A DNA stretch of 15,051 nt from Pyropia haitanensis (taxonomy: Eukaryota; Rhodophyta; Bangiophyceae; Bangiales; Bangiaceae), in assembly GCA_008729055.1 (NCBI GenBank), contig SDUX01000032.1:1-15051 (forward strand), in the 5' to 3' direction. The notes below the pieces were generated by a model that saw only the letters and a program-made list of their open reading frames with translations, made no database searches and had not been told where the DNA came from. A program made the translations under genes and the position numbers. Shown one piece after another: positions 1 through 8,230 of this stretch (positions are counted from its first letter, which is position 1; each line of letters opens with the position of its first letter).

Positions 1-399
1 GCCCAAAAAAGGCGAAACCAAAACATCGTCATCGTTGATGAAGAGGTGGAGGATGAAGGAGGACCCTCCTGCGAAACCGGCGTATTCAACTACCACCCCG
101 GGCGAAAAGCTACCCAGGGCATGTGGAACTACGACCGAGAACTTTCATGCATCAAAAATTTGAAGGTCACATCCGTCGAGCCTGACAAAGAAACAATATC
201 TTGTCGAGCTGAAACCTCTCCCGATGTGGAGTTCGGACCCGAAGGTCTACCGTGGGACAGTCGGAGGCCCGACGGCAAGGGAGTTTACTATGCACCGGGC
301 ATCGCCGGGACGGAACAAAAACTGGAACGAGTCCGCACGGTTATCACATCAAACGACCTGCTTGATCGTGACGGCACCGTGGTTCTCAACATTCGATGA
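1..399 (+). CDS. Unknown protein, 5' end cut by the window
   Basis: The frame is open from the first base, so the true start lies outside the window. Codon choice is protein-like (many ATC, GTC, TTC, TAC and GAC codons), and the product is acidic and hydrophilic with no membrane segment. It reads to a TGA at 397-399. The same frame then stays open and plausible (motif INLYFWSKAGSG) up to a second TGA at 490-492, only about 10 bases from the end of the convergent minus-strand gene. The true gene therefore probably ends at 492 and the TGA at 397 comes from an indel pair or base error. I recognise no family or motif, and no function is proposed. The overlapping frames at 224-748 and 396-602 are Arg/Pro/Ser-rich and look like shadows. 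Confidence 0.5.
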   Translation, partial: AQKRRNQNIVIVDEEVEDEGGPSCETGVFNYHPGRKATQGMWNYDRELSCIKNLKVTSVEPDKETISCRAETSPDVEFGPEGLPWDSRRPDGKGVYYAPGIAGTEQKLERVRTVITSNDLLDRDGTVVLNIR

Positions 400-501
400 T
401 GTGCGGCGGACGACAGTTTGCGCGGCACAAGCGCGAAAAAACGGATCAATCTGTATTTCTGGTCCAAGGCCGGTTCGGGACAACAGAGTTGAGTCATCAA
501 A

Positions 502-2035
502 TCAAATCCGGCGGAGGCGCCGCCCCTCGCGGCCCATCTCACCTCCCCCGCGAGCCACCGGGACAAACACGGTTACATTCTTCGAAAACTCCTTCACTGT
601 GAGATACTGGTCCGGGCCTGAATTTTGCCTGACCAACCAGCAGCCTCCCCGTCATAAAACGAAAAGCCCAACGTCCGGTTGCTCGAGACCTTCAGAATCG
701 ATTCCACATTGGCTTCACGTCAGGTCAACGAATCGAGAAGTGGCGTAAGTGGCTTCCCCCGCCACGACGGCGCGGTAGGCGTTCTTAATCAAGTCGAGCG
801 GACTCATTTTGCGCAACCGTAGTGTTTCGGCGAAATTTGAATCGTCATTGGTAAGTGGTATAGACATCCCCCCTTATCTCTCCATGTAAGAGAGGTTGTT
901 GTTCCCCAGCTCGTAGTAGCGTGGCCATTTCGTCCATCGGGCAGCAGAGCATGACTCGAAGATATTTTCAACTCGCGGGAACAATCGGCTCGAGAAACTT
1001 CTTATCAGCCGGTGTAATTCCGCCAATGCGAGAAGCGCAGCCATGACGTCCCCTCGGCGACTCCCGTCCACTGTCGCCGGAGGCTCGAATTTCCGCGCCC
1101 AAAGATGGGCATTACATGTCAGGGCCGTATTGCTGCGCCCACGCCAGGCTGCGGATTCGGGCAACTGAGCGAGCAAATGAGAAAACCACCGAGCTTTTTG
1201 AGCGCTTCTTTGTATCTGTCATCGCATAAACCTTCGTGGCGCCGTGATGAGGCAACTCTGTCACTGACCGGCGACGCCGTCATTCAGCGTAAACTGATAC
1301 CCAGTATTCCTTGATCTTCCCCGGTTCCGTTGCGCCAATCGTAGTCAGGGAAAGGCCTGCCTTTTTCGCCCTGAACCGGCGGAAACCTTTCCCCAGTCCA
1401 GATCTGGGGAAGGCCCCGTTGGAAAACTGCGCCATTGTCCAGAATGCCGGCCAGACCATGCTCGACGGCATCGTGAAAATCGCCGCGTTTTTTGCTGAAG
1501 CGCCTCATCGAGCCGGATCAGAAAAACGCAAGCATCCTGCGAAATTTGAATCGTCGAGAGTCTGATTGATTTTTTCCCCGCCCTTTCCCGTTTCGATATT
1601 GATCAACCCGGGGGCCGGCGGGATCGAACTCGATCTGATTTCGCCACCCCTCCCGATTCGAGTTGTCCGTAGACCAAAGCCTCTCCTGCCGCAATCGCCG
1701 CATCGAGATGCAACTGATCCCCCGTCGCCCGCCAGGCTTCGAGAAAGGCCTGCCCTACCGGTCGGCGTTCCGGGAGGCTGCACCCAGATTTCTGTGGCAC
1801 GGGCCTCCCCCTCGCCAAGTCGACGCGCGAGATCCGGAGAATAAAAATACACGTATCCTCCGTGCCGGGCGACGGTCTGAGAGAAAAACGTCACCGCCTT
1901 TTGCAAGGCCGACTCCACTTCCGTTTTCGTCGGAGCCGAATAAGCGGCGTTGAAAAAGAGCAACAAACCCGCAGTAGCGAGCGCCAGTTTTCTGTCCCGG
2001 TTCAAAATCAATTCAAGTCCTGTTTGCGGATGCAC
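502..2035 (-). CDS. Secreted pectate-lyase-like protein (Pec_lyase family), multiply frameshifted
   Basis: About 510 residues if the breaks are repaired. An N-terminal hydrophobic stretch (LALATAGLLLFFNAAYSA) looks like a signal peptide. Family-like segments then follow in order but in different frames: HGGYVYFYSPDLARRLGEG and IWVQPPGTPT (2035-1760), FLEAWRATGD and YGQLESGG (about 1750-1650), TLDDSNFAGCLRF (about 1560-1520), PDYDWRNGTG (about 1350), TLNDGVAGQ (about 1280), WARKFEPPA (about 1095-1070), RYYELGNNNLSYMER (about 915-874) and DDSN-PKHYG (about 830). These match the alpha/alpha-toroid proteins annotated as pectate lyase in Verrucomicrobiota and Planctomycetota. The family eliminates polygalacturonate; activity on pectin is not proven here. 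The GTG start at 2035 overlaps the end of the PQQ-like gene by 28 bases, and in-frame TTG codons just downstream are alternatives. After the conserved core, about 100 residues (containing NRTLGFSFYDGEAAGW and YLTVKEFSKNVTVFVPVARG) form a C-terminal part I do not recognise. Confidence 0.72.
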
Positions 2036-3308
2036 CAGAGCGCTTCATGAGTCCGAATATAGAGATCCCTGCCCGCGACGGCGATAGAAGAATTCGTTTC
2101 TTCCTGAAGGTCAGCCTGCCCGACAACCTCGAACTTTTCCGGGTTTGCTTTGAAAACCACCGTGTCACCGGCCTGGCTCAATGAATAAATCAGATCTCCC
2201 ACAAGGATAAATGATCCCCACGATTTCCCGGCTCCGGGAAGCCGGTCTTTCCAGATCGTTTTTCCCCGTTTTCATATCGTCGCAGTAGACCACGCCGCCC
2301 GAGTTCTGGTAGTAGAGCTTTCCATCCTTCGCCACTCCACTTCCGATGCCCACCGTTGTGAACGGACCTCCTGCCAGAGGCCGGTGCGTTTCCGTAACAA
2401 TCTCGTTGCCTGCCGACCTTCCACCCCGATGGTTCCGTAAGTAGCCCCCCATCGTACTACGACGGACGCCCGCGTCCATCCGTAGACGGGCGAGGTGTAA
2501 ACGAAGAGGATTTGAGCCCACCCGCTGTCCAAAGAACTTCGCCTTGTCGGCCGGATCAAAGGCTTTCATTTTCTCCAGCTGGAAAAACTCATGATCAGCT
2601 CGCGGCGTTCACCGGTATCAACCAGGATTGGCGTGCTGAACGCCCCGATGACACCCTCCGCAGGGCGTTCTCGAAAGCCGTCGGTCCTCTCCGTAGGTTT
2701 CCAGACCGGCTCGTCCCATTTCCAGACGGTTTCACCGGTAGCTTTATTGAGCCCGTATAGGACCGCATTTTTTGAAGGTCCATGGTAGTGAATCACCAGA
2801 TCATCAATCAATACCGGTGAGCTCGAATTTCCCCAGGTGTGATCTATCGCTCCCAGGTCACGCTTCCATAGCTCGTTGCCGTCATGGTCATAGCAGACCA
2901 CACCGGCGGATCCGAAAGAAACGACAACCCGTCCCTCTTCGACTGCCGGAGAAGCAGAACAGAAGTGATTGGTCCGGTGCGAGCGCTCCTCTTTTTCATA
3001 AACAAGCCCCTTCTCCCAAATCAGGTCTCCGGACTCCCGGTCGAAGCAGAACAGATTTCTGCTTTTGGTAGAGCTGTCAGGCTGAGTGACAAAAATCCGG
3101 TCCCCAAAAATGACGGGCGTCGAGTTTCCCGGCTCGGGAAGTTCGGCACGCCAGACCACGTTTTTCTCCTTGTCCCATTCCGTCGGCAGCCCGCTCGCAT
3201 CCGACTTGCCGGAACCGAGAACGTCCCCCTCCACGCAGGCCAGGAATTGGCTGATGCACTGATGCAGATGGCGAAAACCAGGACAAAGGACAGGAACAGT
3301 TGCTTCAT
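2008..3308 (-). CDS. Secreted PQQ-like beta-propeller repeat protein, frameshifted
   Basis: About 433 residues. The ATG at 3308 starts a signal peptide (MKQLFLSFVLVFAICISASA) followed by NSWPAWRG, the usual opening of secreted PQQ-like propellers in Planctomycetota and Verrucomicrobiota. Blade motifs follow: NSTPVIFGDRIFVTQ, LFCFDRESGDLIWEKG, SASPAVEEGRVVVSFGSAG, VVCYDHDGNELWKRDLG, NSSSPVLIDDLVIHYHG, LYGLNKATGETVWKW, KLYYQNSGGVVYCDDMKTGK, GDLIYSLSQAGDTVVFKA and GRDLYIRTHEALWCI. The frame changes near 3231, 2575, roughly 2520-2400, and 2240. Members of this family without a cytochrome partner often bind no PQQ, so the ligand is unknown. It probably acts in the periplasm or outside the cell and is first in a unit with the pectate-lyase-like gene, suggesting a shared role in polysaccharide use, which is an inference. 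A longer same-frame reading back to 3390 is rejected because it discards the signal peptide. Confidence 0.82.
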
Positions 3309-3315
3309 GACTCAG

Positions 3316-3344
3316 AGTAAAATCGGTCAGGCGATATCGATCAA
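3316..3344 (-). promoter_or_regulatory. Candidate promoter of the PQQ-like/pectate-lyase-like unit
   Basis: On the minus strand, TTGATC (3344-3339) and TTTACT (3321-3316) are separated by exactly 17 bases. Each matches the sigma-70 consensus at four of six positions. Only 7 bases separate the -10 box from the ATG at 3308, so the transcript would have almost no leader, and no Shine-Dalgarno sequence is seen. Confidence 0.4.
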
Positions 3345-3439
3345 TGAAAACCGGATCACGGAATCGGGGAACCAATACGCATCTTCGCAATGGCTTTTCC
3401 GTTTCGAATTCCGCCCAACCGTGCTATCAAACCCGCAAC

Positions 3440-3901
3440 ATGAGTGCAGAAGCAAAAATCACAGAACTCGGTCTCGAACTTCCACCGGCACCACCAAAAG
3501 GTGGTGTCTATAAGCCGGTCGTCATCGTGAACAATCTCGCCTATCTTTCGGGACATGGCCCCTACCAGAGCAACGGAACCTACCTGACAGGTCGACTCGG
3601 CGAAGACCTCACCCTCGAGCAGGGCAGGCTGCCGCAAGGCAGACCGGACTGGCTCTTCTCGCGACGATGAAAGCCCGAGCTTGGATCACTCGACCGGGTC
3701 AAGCGGGTCATCAAGACTCTCGCGCTCGTCAACAGTACGGATGACTTTGCCGAGCAACCACAAACCATCAACGGATACAGCGAACTGTTCGCCGAAGTTT
3801 TCGGAGACGCCGGCATCGGCGCCCGCAGCGCACTGGGAACGAACGTTCTCCCCGGCAATATCCCCGTCGAAATCGAAGTGATCGTCGAAGTGGAATCGTG
3901 A
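3440..3901 (+). CDS. RidA family protein (YjgF/YER057c/UK114), two frameshifts
   Basis: About 153 residues when repaired, the normal size for the family. The N-terminal half reads KITELGLELPPAPPKGGVY, VIVNNLAYLSGHGP and TGRLGEDL in the frame of the ATG at 3440. A base is missing near 3625 (the sequence should continue LEQGRAAARQTGLALLATMKA) and one is extra near 3673, after which LGSLDRVKRVIKTLALVN and GARSALGTNVLPGNIPVEIE run to the TGA at 3899-3901. RidA proteins form trimers and hydrolyse reactive enamine/imine intermediates from PLP enzymes. This one belongs to the longer subgroup with the SGHGP and GARSA-G motifs, whose substrates are less certain. It is divergent from the PQQ-like gene and convergent with the SHD1-like gene. 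Confidence 0.88.
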
Positions 3902-3912
3902 TAGAAAAAATC

Positions 3913-3967
3913 AAACCCTGTTGGGTGTCGGATCCAACAGGGTCAGGTCTGTGAGGCAACAGGGTTT
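3913..3967 (-). terminator. Hairpin terminator with two competing 3' arms
   Basis: ACCCTGTTGG (3915-3924) pairs perfectly with CCAACAGGGT (3934-3943) across a 9-base loop. Read on the minus strand this stem is followed by a T-rich tract (TTTGATTTTTTC), a good Rho-independent terminator for the SHD1-like gene ending at 3989. A second copy of the right arm, CAACAGGGTTT (3957-3967), pairs perfectly over 11 bases with 3913-3923, so two mutually exclusive stems are possible. On the plus strand, after ridA, the T-run is poor. Confidence 0.65.
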
Positions 3968-3988
3968 AGACACCTTCCCGCGCCTGCC

Positions 3989-4719
3989 CTACTCCATTGG
4001 AAACTTTGCCAACTTTTCGGCAATTTCCCCGGCACGCTTCCGCCCCTCTTCATCGAGGTCTGTGAGCGGATACACAAAAGTCTTTCCGCCCTTTTCAAAG
4101 AGGCCTTTGTCGTCTTTCACCGCAACGAGTCGGGCATACATCTTTTCCCGTCGGCATTGATCCACTCCTGCTCCATCCCCCAGAGCGGCTTTGCGACGGT
4201 GAGATAGGGGATCTCTTTCACCGCGATTCCCATATTGAAGGTGTAAGTCTGACGTCGATGCGCGACGATTTCGATTTCCGCACCGACAGCCTGCGGAACC
4301 GAAGTGGGAATGTCGCGGATGAAAACGAGTCCGGATTTCGGAAACGACGGCGCCCTCTTTGAATTCATAGGGGATCTCTTCATCGCCGAGGCTGATCTGC
4401 ACGATGTGACCACCCTCCTCCACGACGTGGAAGATGGATCCTTTCACAAGGTAGGCTTCGTATTTGGCATTCTGAATCGCGAGCGGGAACTTCGCTTTGA
4501 TCGCGGAAAGCTGTCCGGCACTCAGCTCAGCCCAGGGTAGAATGACAATCTCCCCTTCCTCCGTCTTGAAGGCTGCTCCCCCGGGCGCAGCATCCACCAT
4601 CTCTGCGTTCACGTAAGTTTTCCCGGCAACGGTAATGGTTTCCCCGCGTGTGCGAGCGGCCCGGGCAAACTGAGGGCCAGGAAAATGCCGGCGCAAAAAC
4701 TCCACCGAAGGAAAATCAT
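3989..4719 (-). CDS. Small secreted protein with C-terminal SHD1-like domain, frameshifted
   Basis: About 243 residues. I chose the ATG at 4719 because it opens a clear signal peptide (MIFLRWSFCAGIFLALSLPG, then PLAHAG). The frame shifts soon after (near 4640) into ETITVAGKTYVNAEMVDAAP and ILPWAELSAGQLSAIKAKFP, shifts again near 4350 into GLVFIRDIPTSVPQAVGAE, and again near 4140. The first and last parts both resemble the short SHD1-like beta module common in Verrucomicrobiota and Planctomycetota; the last has INADGKR-MYARLVAVKDDK, LFEKGGKTFVYPLTDLDEE. The longer frame that begins at 4933 is an artefact joining this gene to the end of the one before it. It starts 17 bases after the stop of the Gly/Ser-rich gene, so the two are very likely co-transcribed. 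Function unknown; periplasmic by inference. Confidence 0.7.
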
Positions 4720-4736
4720 ATCGGGAGACAAGGAAA

Positions 4737-6389
4737 TCAGTTCGACGGGGCAAACTGTCCGCCGGCCTCGGAAGCGGAGGCGGCCCGCAGAAATTTTTTC
4801 TGAACAATTCCTCGGTTCCGCTGGAGAGACGAACACCGACCCAGTTCTCACCGGGTTTGGTCAATCTGGACCACCATTCCCCGCCGGATCGCACGAATCT
4901 CGACTGCATCTGGTTTTCCCCGTAAACCATCATTTGGGCGGTGCCGGTGGTGACGTAGTAACTGTTCCCGAACTGTTGACTGTTGTCGTCGCAGGAACAG
5001 CCCCCCCTCCGCCGCCTCCATTGTCCCGTGATCTCGCAGCAGGACGCGGGAAAGAGAAACCGCGGGAAGGTTTCTCCGCTTCCATTCCCGGAAGCTGGAC
5101 CGAACCGGTCGAAGACGGAGTCATCTGAGAATCGCTCGCCACATCAGCTGCGGTATAGGAGCCACTCAAGCTTCCTCCGGTAGGTGTCTGTGAAGTCGAG
5201 CCGGCAGGAAAAAGGCTCGCATCGATACCGGGGGCTGGCGCCGCTTCTTTTTTCTTTCCGAAGCTGAAAAGTCCTCCCCCTGAACCTCCGGCACTTGCTG
5301 AAGCCCGGCTGCCGCTCGATTTCAACTTCGAGAAAAATCCGCCGCCGGAATTCTGATTGCTGGTATCGGGAAGGTCATCAGAAAACGAAACCTGCTGCAT
5401 CTGGGAAGTGTTTGCCGGTGGGGGAGACGAGGGCGCAGCTGCCTGTGTTCCGGAATTTACGGGCGAGTTCCCGTCAACCAGCGCAGCTCCTGAAATCCGA
5501 GGAATCACCCCGGGCTTCGCCTGCGAAAGTCTGCGCAGCGGGAGCGGGCGCAGACGAATTTCCCTGCGCAAACTGGGGTTCCGCTGACGACGCGTCGATC
5601 GGCTCTTCCGGACGGTTTCTTCCAATCTTCGGCGGGCGGAGCTTGCTGAAAAAGCCTCCTCCACCACTGCTGCCCGGTTCCGAGGCAACAGCCATATTGG
5701 GATCCACATAGCCCGGCGCCGAAGCCTGCTGCGAGGGCTGGGGTTCCGCATCCATCATTGCTTCCATCAGTCCGGGAACGTGTGTCTCGAATTTTTCTTT
5801 CTTAAGGGATTCAATTTCACTTTTCCAAAGGGGCCAAAGCCGGGTTCCTTCTCCGCCTGTTCCTGTGCAGCCAACTGACGTTCCTCTTCGATAAGCGACG
5901 TGATAAACGGATCCGGCACATTTCTTTCGACCCGGACACCGCCGTTCTGACTCCAGCTCGACATGTCGTTGGCGGAAACTTTTCGAACCTGCGCGAAGTC
6001 CTTTCCCACTTCATTCGTTCCGCCATCTGCCGTTTGATGGCCTTTTCCTCCCGCGCCTGCTGCAGGACTCGATCCTGATCTGTTCATCGATCGTGCGATC
6101 AGCAGTTCGCCGCCATCGAAGCCGCCACGGCTTCCCCTTGCGCTGCCTGCGCACTTGAGCGGATTTCCATCATCTGGAACTGGCGGGCCGTCGTCGCATT
6201 TGTCGAGCTCGTTGACATGCCGGCAGATGCCGCAGCATTTGAGGGATAGGCGGCGGCCGCTGGAGCCTGCGCAGCTGCCCGTTCTGCCAGAAGCAGGACA
6301 GAGACAAGGGCCAATAGATTTACGGTGATGGATGGGAAAATTAGATTCCCGAAAACGGACGGGTTAATCCTGCGGACTTTGTCAGTCAT
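4737..6389 (-). CDS. Secreted Gly/Ser/Pro-rich disordered protein with GGG-FFSKL modules, heavily frameshifted
   Basis: About 550 residues across at least six frame changes. The ATG at 6389 leads into a signal peptide (FPSITVNLLALVSVLLLAERA, then AAAQAPA). A probable coiled coil follows (IDEQIRIES, QQAREEKAIKRQMAERMK, near 6090-6000), then SWSQNGGVRVERNVPDPF and ITSLIEEERQLAAQEQAEKE. From about 5665 the protein is rich in Gly, Ser, Pro and Ala and holds three related modules: GGGGFFSKLRPPK (about 5665-5627), GGGFFSKLKSSG (about 5350-5315) and GGGLFSFGKKK (about 5283-5250). The C-terminal part is Trp-rich and more compact (SYYVTTGTAQMMVYGENQ, GEWWSRLTKPGENWVGV) and, after correcting one lost A in an A-run near 4802, ends GGQFAPSN at the TGA 4739-4737. 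I recognise no family; the C-terminal part might be SH3-like, which is a guess. It is divergent from the TPR/secretin-N-like gene. Confidence 0.6.
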
Positions 6390-6541
6390 GATTATCGAAG
6401 TTGAAAATCTTTTTGAATTTTAACCCCCAGCAAAGGGTTTCGTCCATCAAGAGAATAAATTTTTAGTCAATGATTATGATTTCTATGGAAATACACAATC
6501 AGCGGTTTCCGAAGCCCCAAACCGGACTTCATCTTTATCTC

Positions 6542-6557
6542 TAACGCATTTGCGTTA
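6542..6557. repeat. Palindrome, operator-like
   Basis: TAACGCA, two bases, TGCGTTA: a perfect 7-base inverted repeat in the divergent control region. Size and symmetry fit a dimeric repressor site; no regulator is identified. Confidence 0.5.
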
Positions 6558-6566
6558 CACAAATTA

Positions 6567-6583
6567 GAGAATTTGATATTCTC
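6567..6583. repeat. Short inverted repeat next to the palindrome
   Basis: GAGAAT, five bases, ATTCTC: a perfect 6-base inverted repeat starting 9 bases after the palindrome at 6542-6557. It could be a second operator or a small hairpin in the leader of the gene at 6715. Confidence 0.4.
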
Positions 6584-6714
6584 GGGAGGAATACAGAAAG
6601 GAGTATCGTCTTTCCGCCGGATTTCCGGAAGTTCAGGCGCAAAAGGCTGCTCCGTTCGCTCAGCCCGGAAGTAGCCCGGGCACGATAGAAAATCCCAAAC
6701 CCGAAGCCTCGAAA

Positions 6715-7370
6715 ATGAATACCCGACCCATTCTCTGTTCCCTCCTCGCCATTGTCTGCAGCCTCGGCTTTCAGTTGGCTCACTCCCAGCAATCTGTTCA
6801 GGCGGTGTTTAACGATGGGGTCCGTCTTTACAACCAGCAGAAATACGAAGAAGCCCTCCGAAATTTCGAACGAATTCTGCAGGTCAAAGCCTCCCACGTT
6901 TATGCCCGCAGCTACGCAGCCAAATGCAAAACCGCTCTCGCTGCCGGTGTCGGAAAGAAAAATGACCTCGAAGGACAGCTCTCCAAGGTAATCGTTCCGC
7001 AAATTGAACTGAAGGATGCCCCCATCGGAGACGTCCTCGATTTTCTCGCTGACAAAACGGAGGAACTGACCGGCGGCAAGCTTGTCACGAATTTCATCTA
7101 TCGAGGAACACCGGAGCAGCGGGAAAACACAAACCATTTCTCTGAGCCTTCGCACCGTTCCGATGACAGAAGTCGTCAAATACGTGAGCCAACTGAGCCG
7201 GTCCCGCCTTCGCTACGAAGAGCATGCTGTCGTGATCGATCCAAACGGATCTGCTTCAAACCACGATTTCGAATGAAGAGCTTCTCTTGAAGAAAGCCCA
7301 GGAGCAGGCAGGACGTAAGAACCCGTTTCTTCAGCAGGAGAAGCCCAAAAGCACCAATCCCTTCGAATAA
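6715..7370 (+). CDS. Secreted TPR plus secretin-N-like (STN-like) protein, two frameshifts
   Basis: About 218 residues. The ATG at 6715 begins a signal peptide (MNTRPILCSLLAIVCSLGF, then QLAHSQ). A TPR-like pair of helices follows (AVFNDGVRLYNQQKYEEALR, NFERILQVKASHVYARSYAA), then a beta-alpha-beta module like the short N-terminal domain of secretins and TonB receptors (VPQIELKDAPIGDVLDFLAD; after a frame change near 7125, TISLSLRTVPMTEVVKYVSQ and LRYEEHAVVIDP). A second change near 7248 restores ISNEELLLKKAQEQAGRKNP and a C-terminus ending KSTNPFE at the TAA 7368-7370. The layout recalls the N-terminal part of verrucomicrobial PilQ-like secretins (Amuc_1098 type), but the secretin pore domain is absent and the stop looks genuine. 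It may be an accessory to a secretin encoded elsewhere. Periplasmic by inference. Confidence 0.72.
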
Positions 7371-7383
7371 GGCAGGCACCTCT

Positions 7384-8083
7384 TTGGCCCGAACCTTTCC
7401 CCTCCTCCCGGAACAACTTTCGTTGAGCGGTCCAGTCGCAGTCATAACCGGAGGACGGGGAGATCTGGCTACATCAGTAGCGGAACTTCTCCGCGCCGAC
7501 GGTATATCGTGGAAACCCCGGGGCGTGATGAGTTGGATGTCCGCGATGCACAAACGGTGGAGAACTGGTTTTCGAACTGCGAGAGAATTGATCTTCTCAT
7601 CAACAATGCCGGGATCACCGGTGACGGCCTTCTCGCCCGACAGAATCCGGAAGACTGGGGAGACCGTGATTGTGACACAAAATTTGAAGGCGCTCAGCTC
7701 TGCTCTCAGCACGCAGCAAGTCGCGCATGATGGCGGCAGCGCGCGGACCTCCAAAATATCGGCTCCTAACTCGGCCCTGCCACCCGCCGGCCGGACAGAC
7801 TGGCCTATGCCGCGTCCAAAGCCGACTCATCGGCCTGACAAAGAGCTTATGCAAAGGAGCTCGGGAAAAAGAAACATTTCGGTTGCAACTGCAATTCTCC
7901 CCTGGATTTCTTGAAACGAAAATGACCGCCGGCGTTACGGAAAGCCGGCCAGAGAAGCGCCGCTCGCCCGGCATTGCGCTCGGCCGTTCAATACCGTAGA
8001 AGCCGGCCGCAGGTTTCATCGTTTTCCTTGCGCGATCTGAGCACATCTCCGGGCAGGTCTTTCAGTGGATTTCGCGGGCGTAG
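7384..8083 (+). CDS. Short-chain dehydrogenase/reductase (FabG-like), multiply frameshifted
   Basis: About 233 residues when repaired. The nucleotide-binding start reads VAVITGGRGDLATSVAELLR, a TGG-x-GDLA variant of TGxxxGxG. After a frame change near 7503 come DELDVRDAQTVENWF and IDLLINNAGITGDGLLAR (the NNAG motif) at 7520-7640. The catalytic YxxxK is seen as LAYAASKA near 7801-7825, followed by LIGLTKS and, in another frame, ISVNCILPGFLETKMTAGV-like sequence around 7880-7935. The C-terminus HISGQVFQWISRA (8042-8080, stop TAG at 8081) is typical of FabG-like enzymes. SDRs of this type reduce 3-oxoacyl thioesters or similar ketones with NAD(P)H; the exact substrate cannot be read. Start: the TTG at 7384 is the outermost and a TTG near 7424 is also possible. 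It lies 13 bases after the TPR/secretin-N-like gene. Confidence 0.83.
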
Positions 8084-8148
8084 AAATCGGGGCTACCTTC
8101 AACGCTTCGAACACCACTGCCCCTTCTTTTGGTTTGCTTCGCAAAAAA

Positions 8149-8230
8149 TGGTCCGGACCGATGGATTCGAACCAGCGACCCTCACACACCCCATTGTGGT
8201 GCCGCTAACCAAACTGCGCCAAACGTCCCG
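8149..8230 (-). tRNA. tRNA-Pro, anticodon probably GGG, imperfect
   Basis: On the minus strand: acceptor start CGGGACG (8230-8224), D-arm GGCGCAGTTTGGTTAGCG, anticodon region CCACA-ATGGGGT with T33 followed by GGG and G37, T-arm GCTGG-TTCGAAT-CCATC, and a 3' end with CCA at 8151-8149. CGGGACG at the 5' end and a T-arm GCTGGTTCGAATCC are typical of bacterial tRNA-Pro. The span is 82 bases instead of about 77, the 3' acceptor strand reads CGGTCCG where CGTCCCG is expected, and the anticodon stem is off by a base, so several small errors are present. A T-run follows the CCA directly. Confidence 0.6.

Larger units (their letters stand above)
6390..6714. promoter_or_regulatory. Divergent control region between two envelope units
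   Basis: About 325 bases without a supported gene, AT-rich in the part near 6389. It must hold promoters for both the Gly/Ser-rich gene and the TPR/secretin-N-like gene, but I see no convincing -35/-10 pair. It holds two inverted repeats listed separately. The purine-rich stretches GGGAGGA (6584-6590) and AAAGGAG (6597-6603) look like ribosome binding sites, but no start codon with a protein-like frame follows. Confidence 0.4.

Noticed and set aside
224..748. 174-codon plus-strand frame
   Set aside because: Arg/Pro/Ser-rich shadow that crosses both the unknown gene at 1-492 and the antisense end of the pectate-lyase-like gene.
715..867. Separate small gene starting at an ATG at 867 with a purine-rich stretch before it
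   Set aside because: The peptide (DDSN..., then LDLIKNAYRAV) continues the C-terminal core of the pectate-lyase-like family; the ATG is an accident of a frame break.
2884..3513. 209-codon open frame on the plus strand
   Set aside because: Antisense to the PQQ-like propeller blades and runs across the divergent promoter into ridA in the wrong frame.
3989..4933. 314-codon frame on the minus strand taken as one gene
   Set aside because: Its first part is the Trp-rich end of the Gly/Ser-rich protein and its last part the SHD1-like protein; a signal peptide in another frame at 4719 shows they are two genes.
6541..7179. 212-codon open frame on the minus strand
   Set aside because: It lies antisense to the signal peptide, TPR and STN-like region of the plus-strand gene at 6715, whose motifs are convincing; its own product has no recognisable domain.
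7176..7754. 192-codon open frame on the minus strand
   Set aside because: Antisense to the end of the STN-like gene and the nucleotide-binding half of the SDR gene, both well supported.
8133..8145. TTTGC-TTC-GCAAA hairpin downstream of the tRNA
   Set aside because: The stem is only five base pairs and AT-rich; too weak to call a terminator, although a T-run follows the tRNA.
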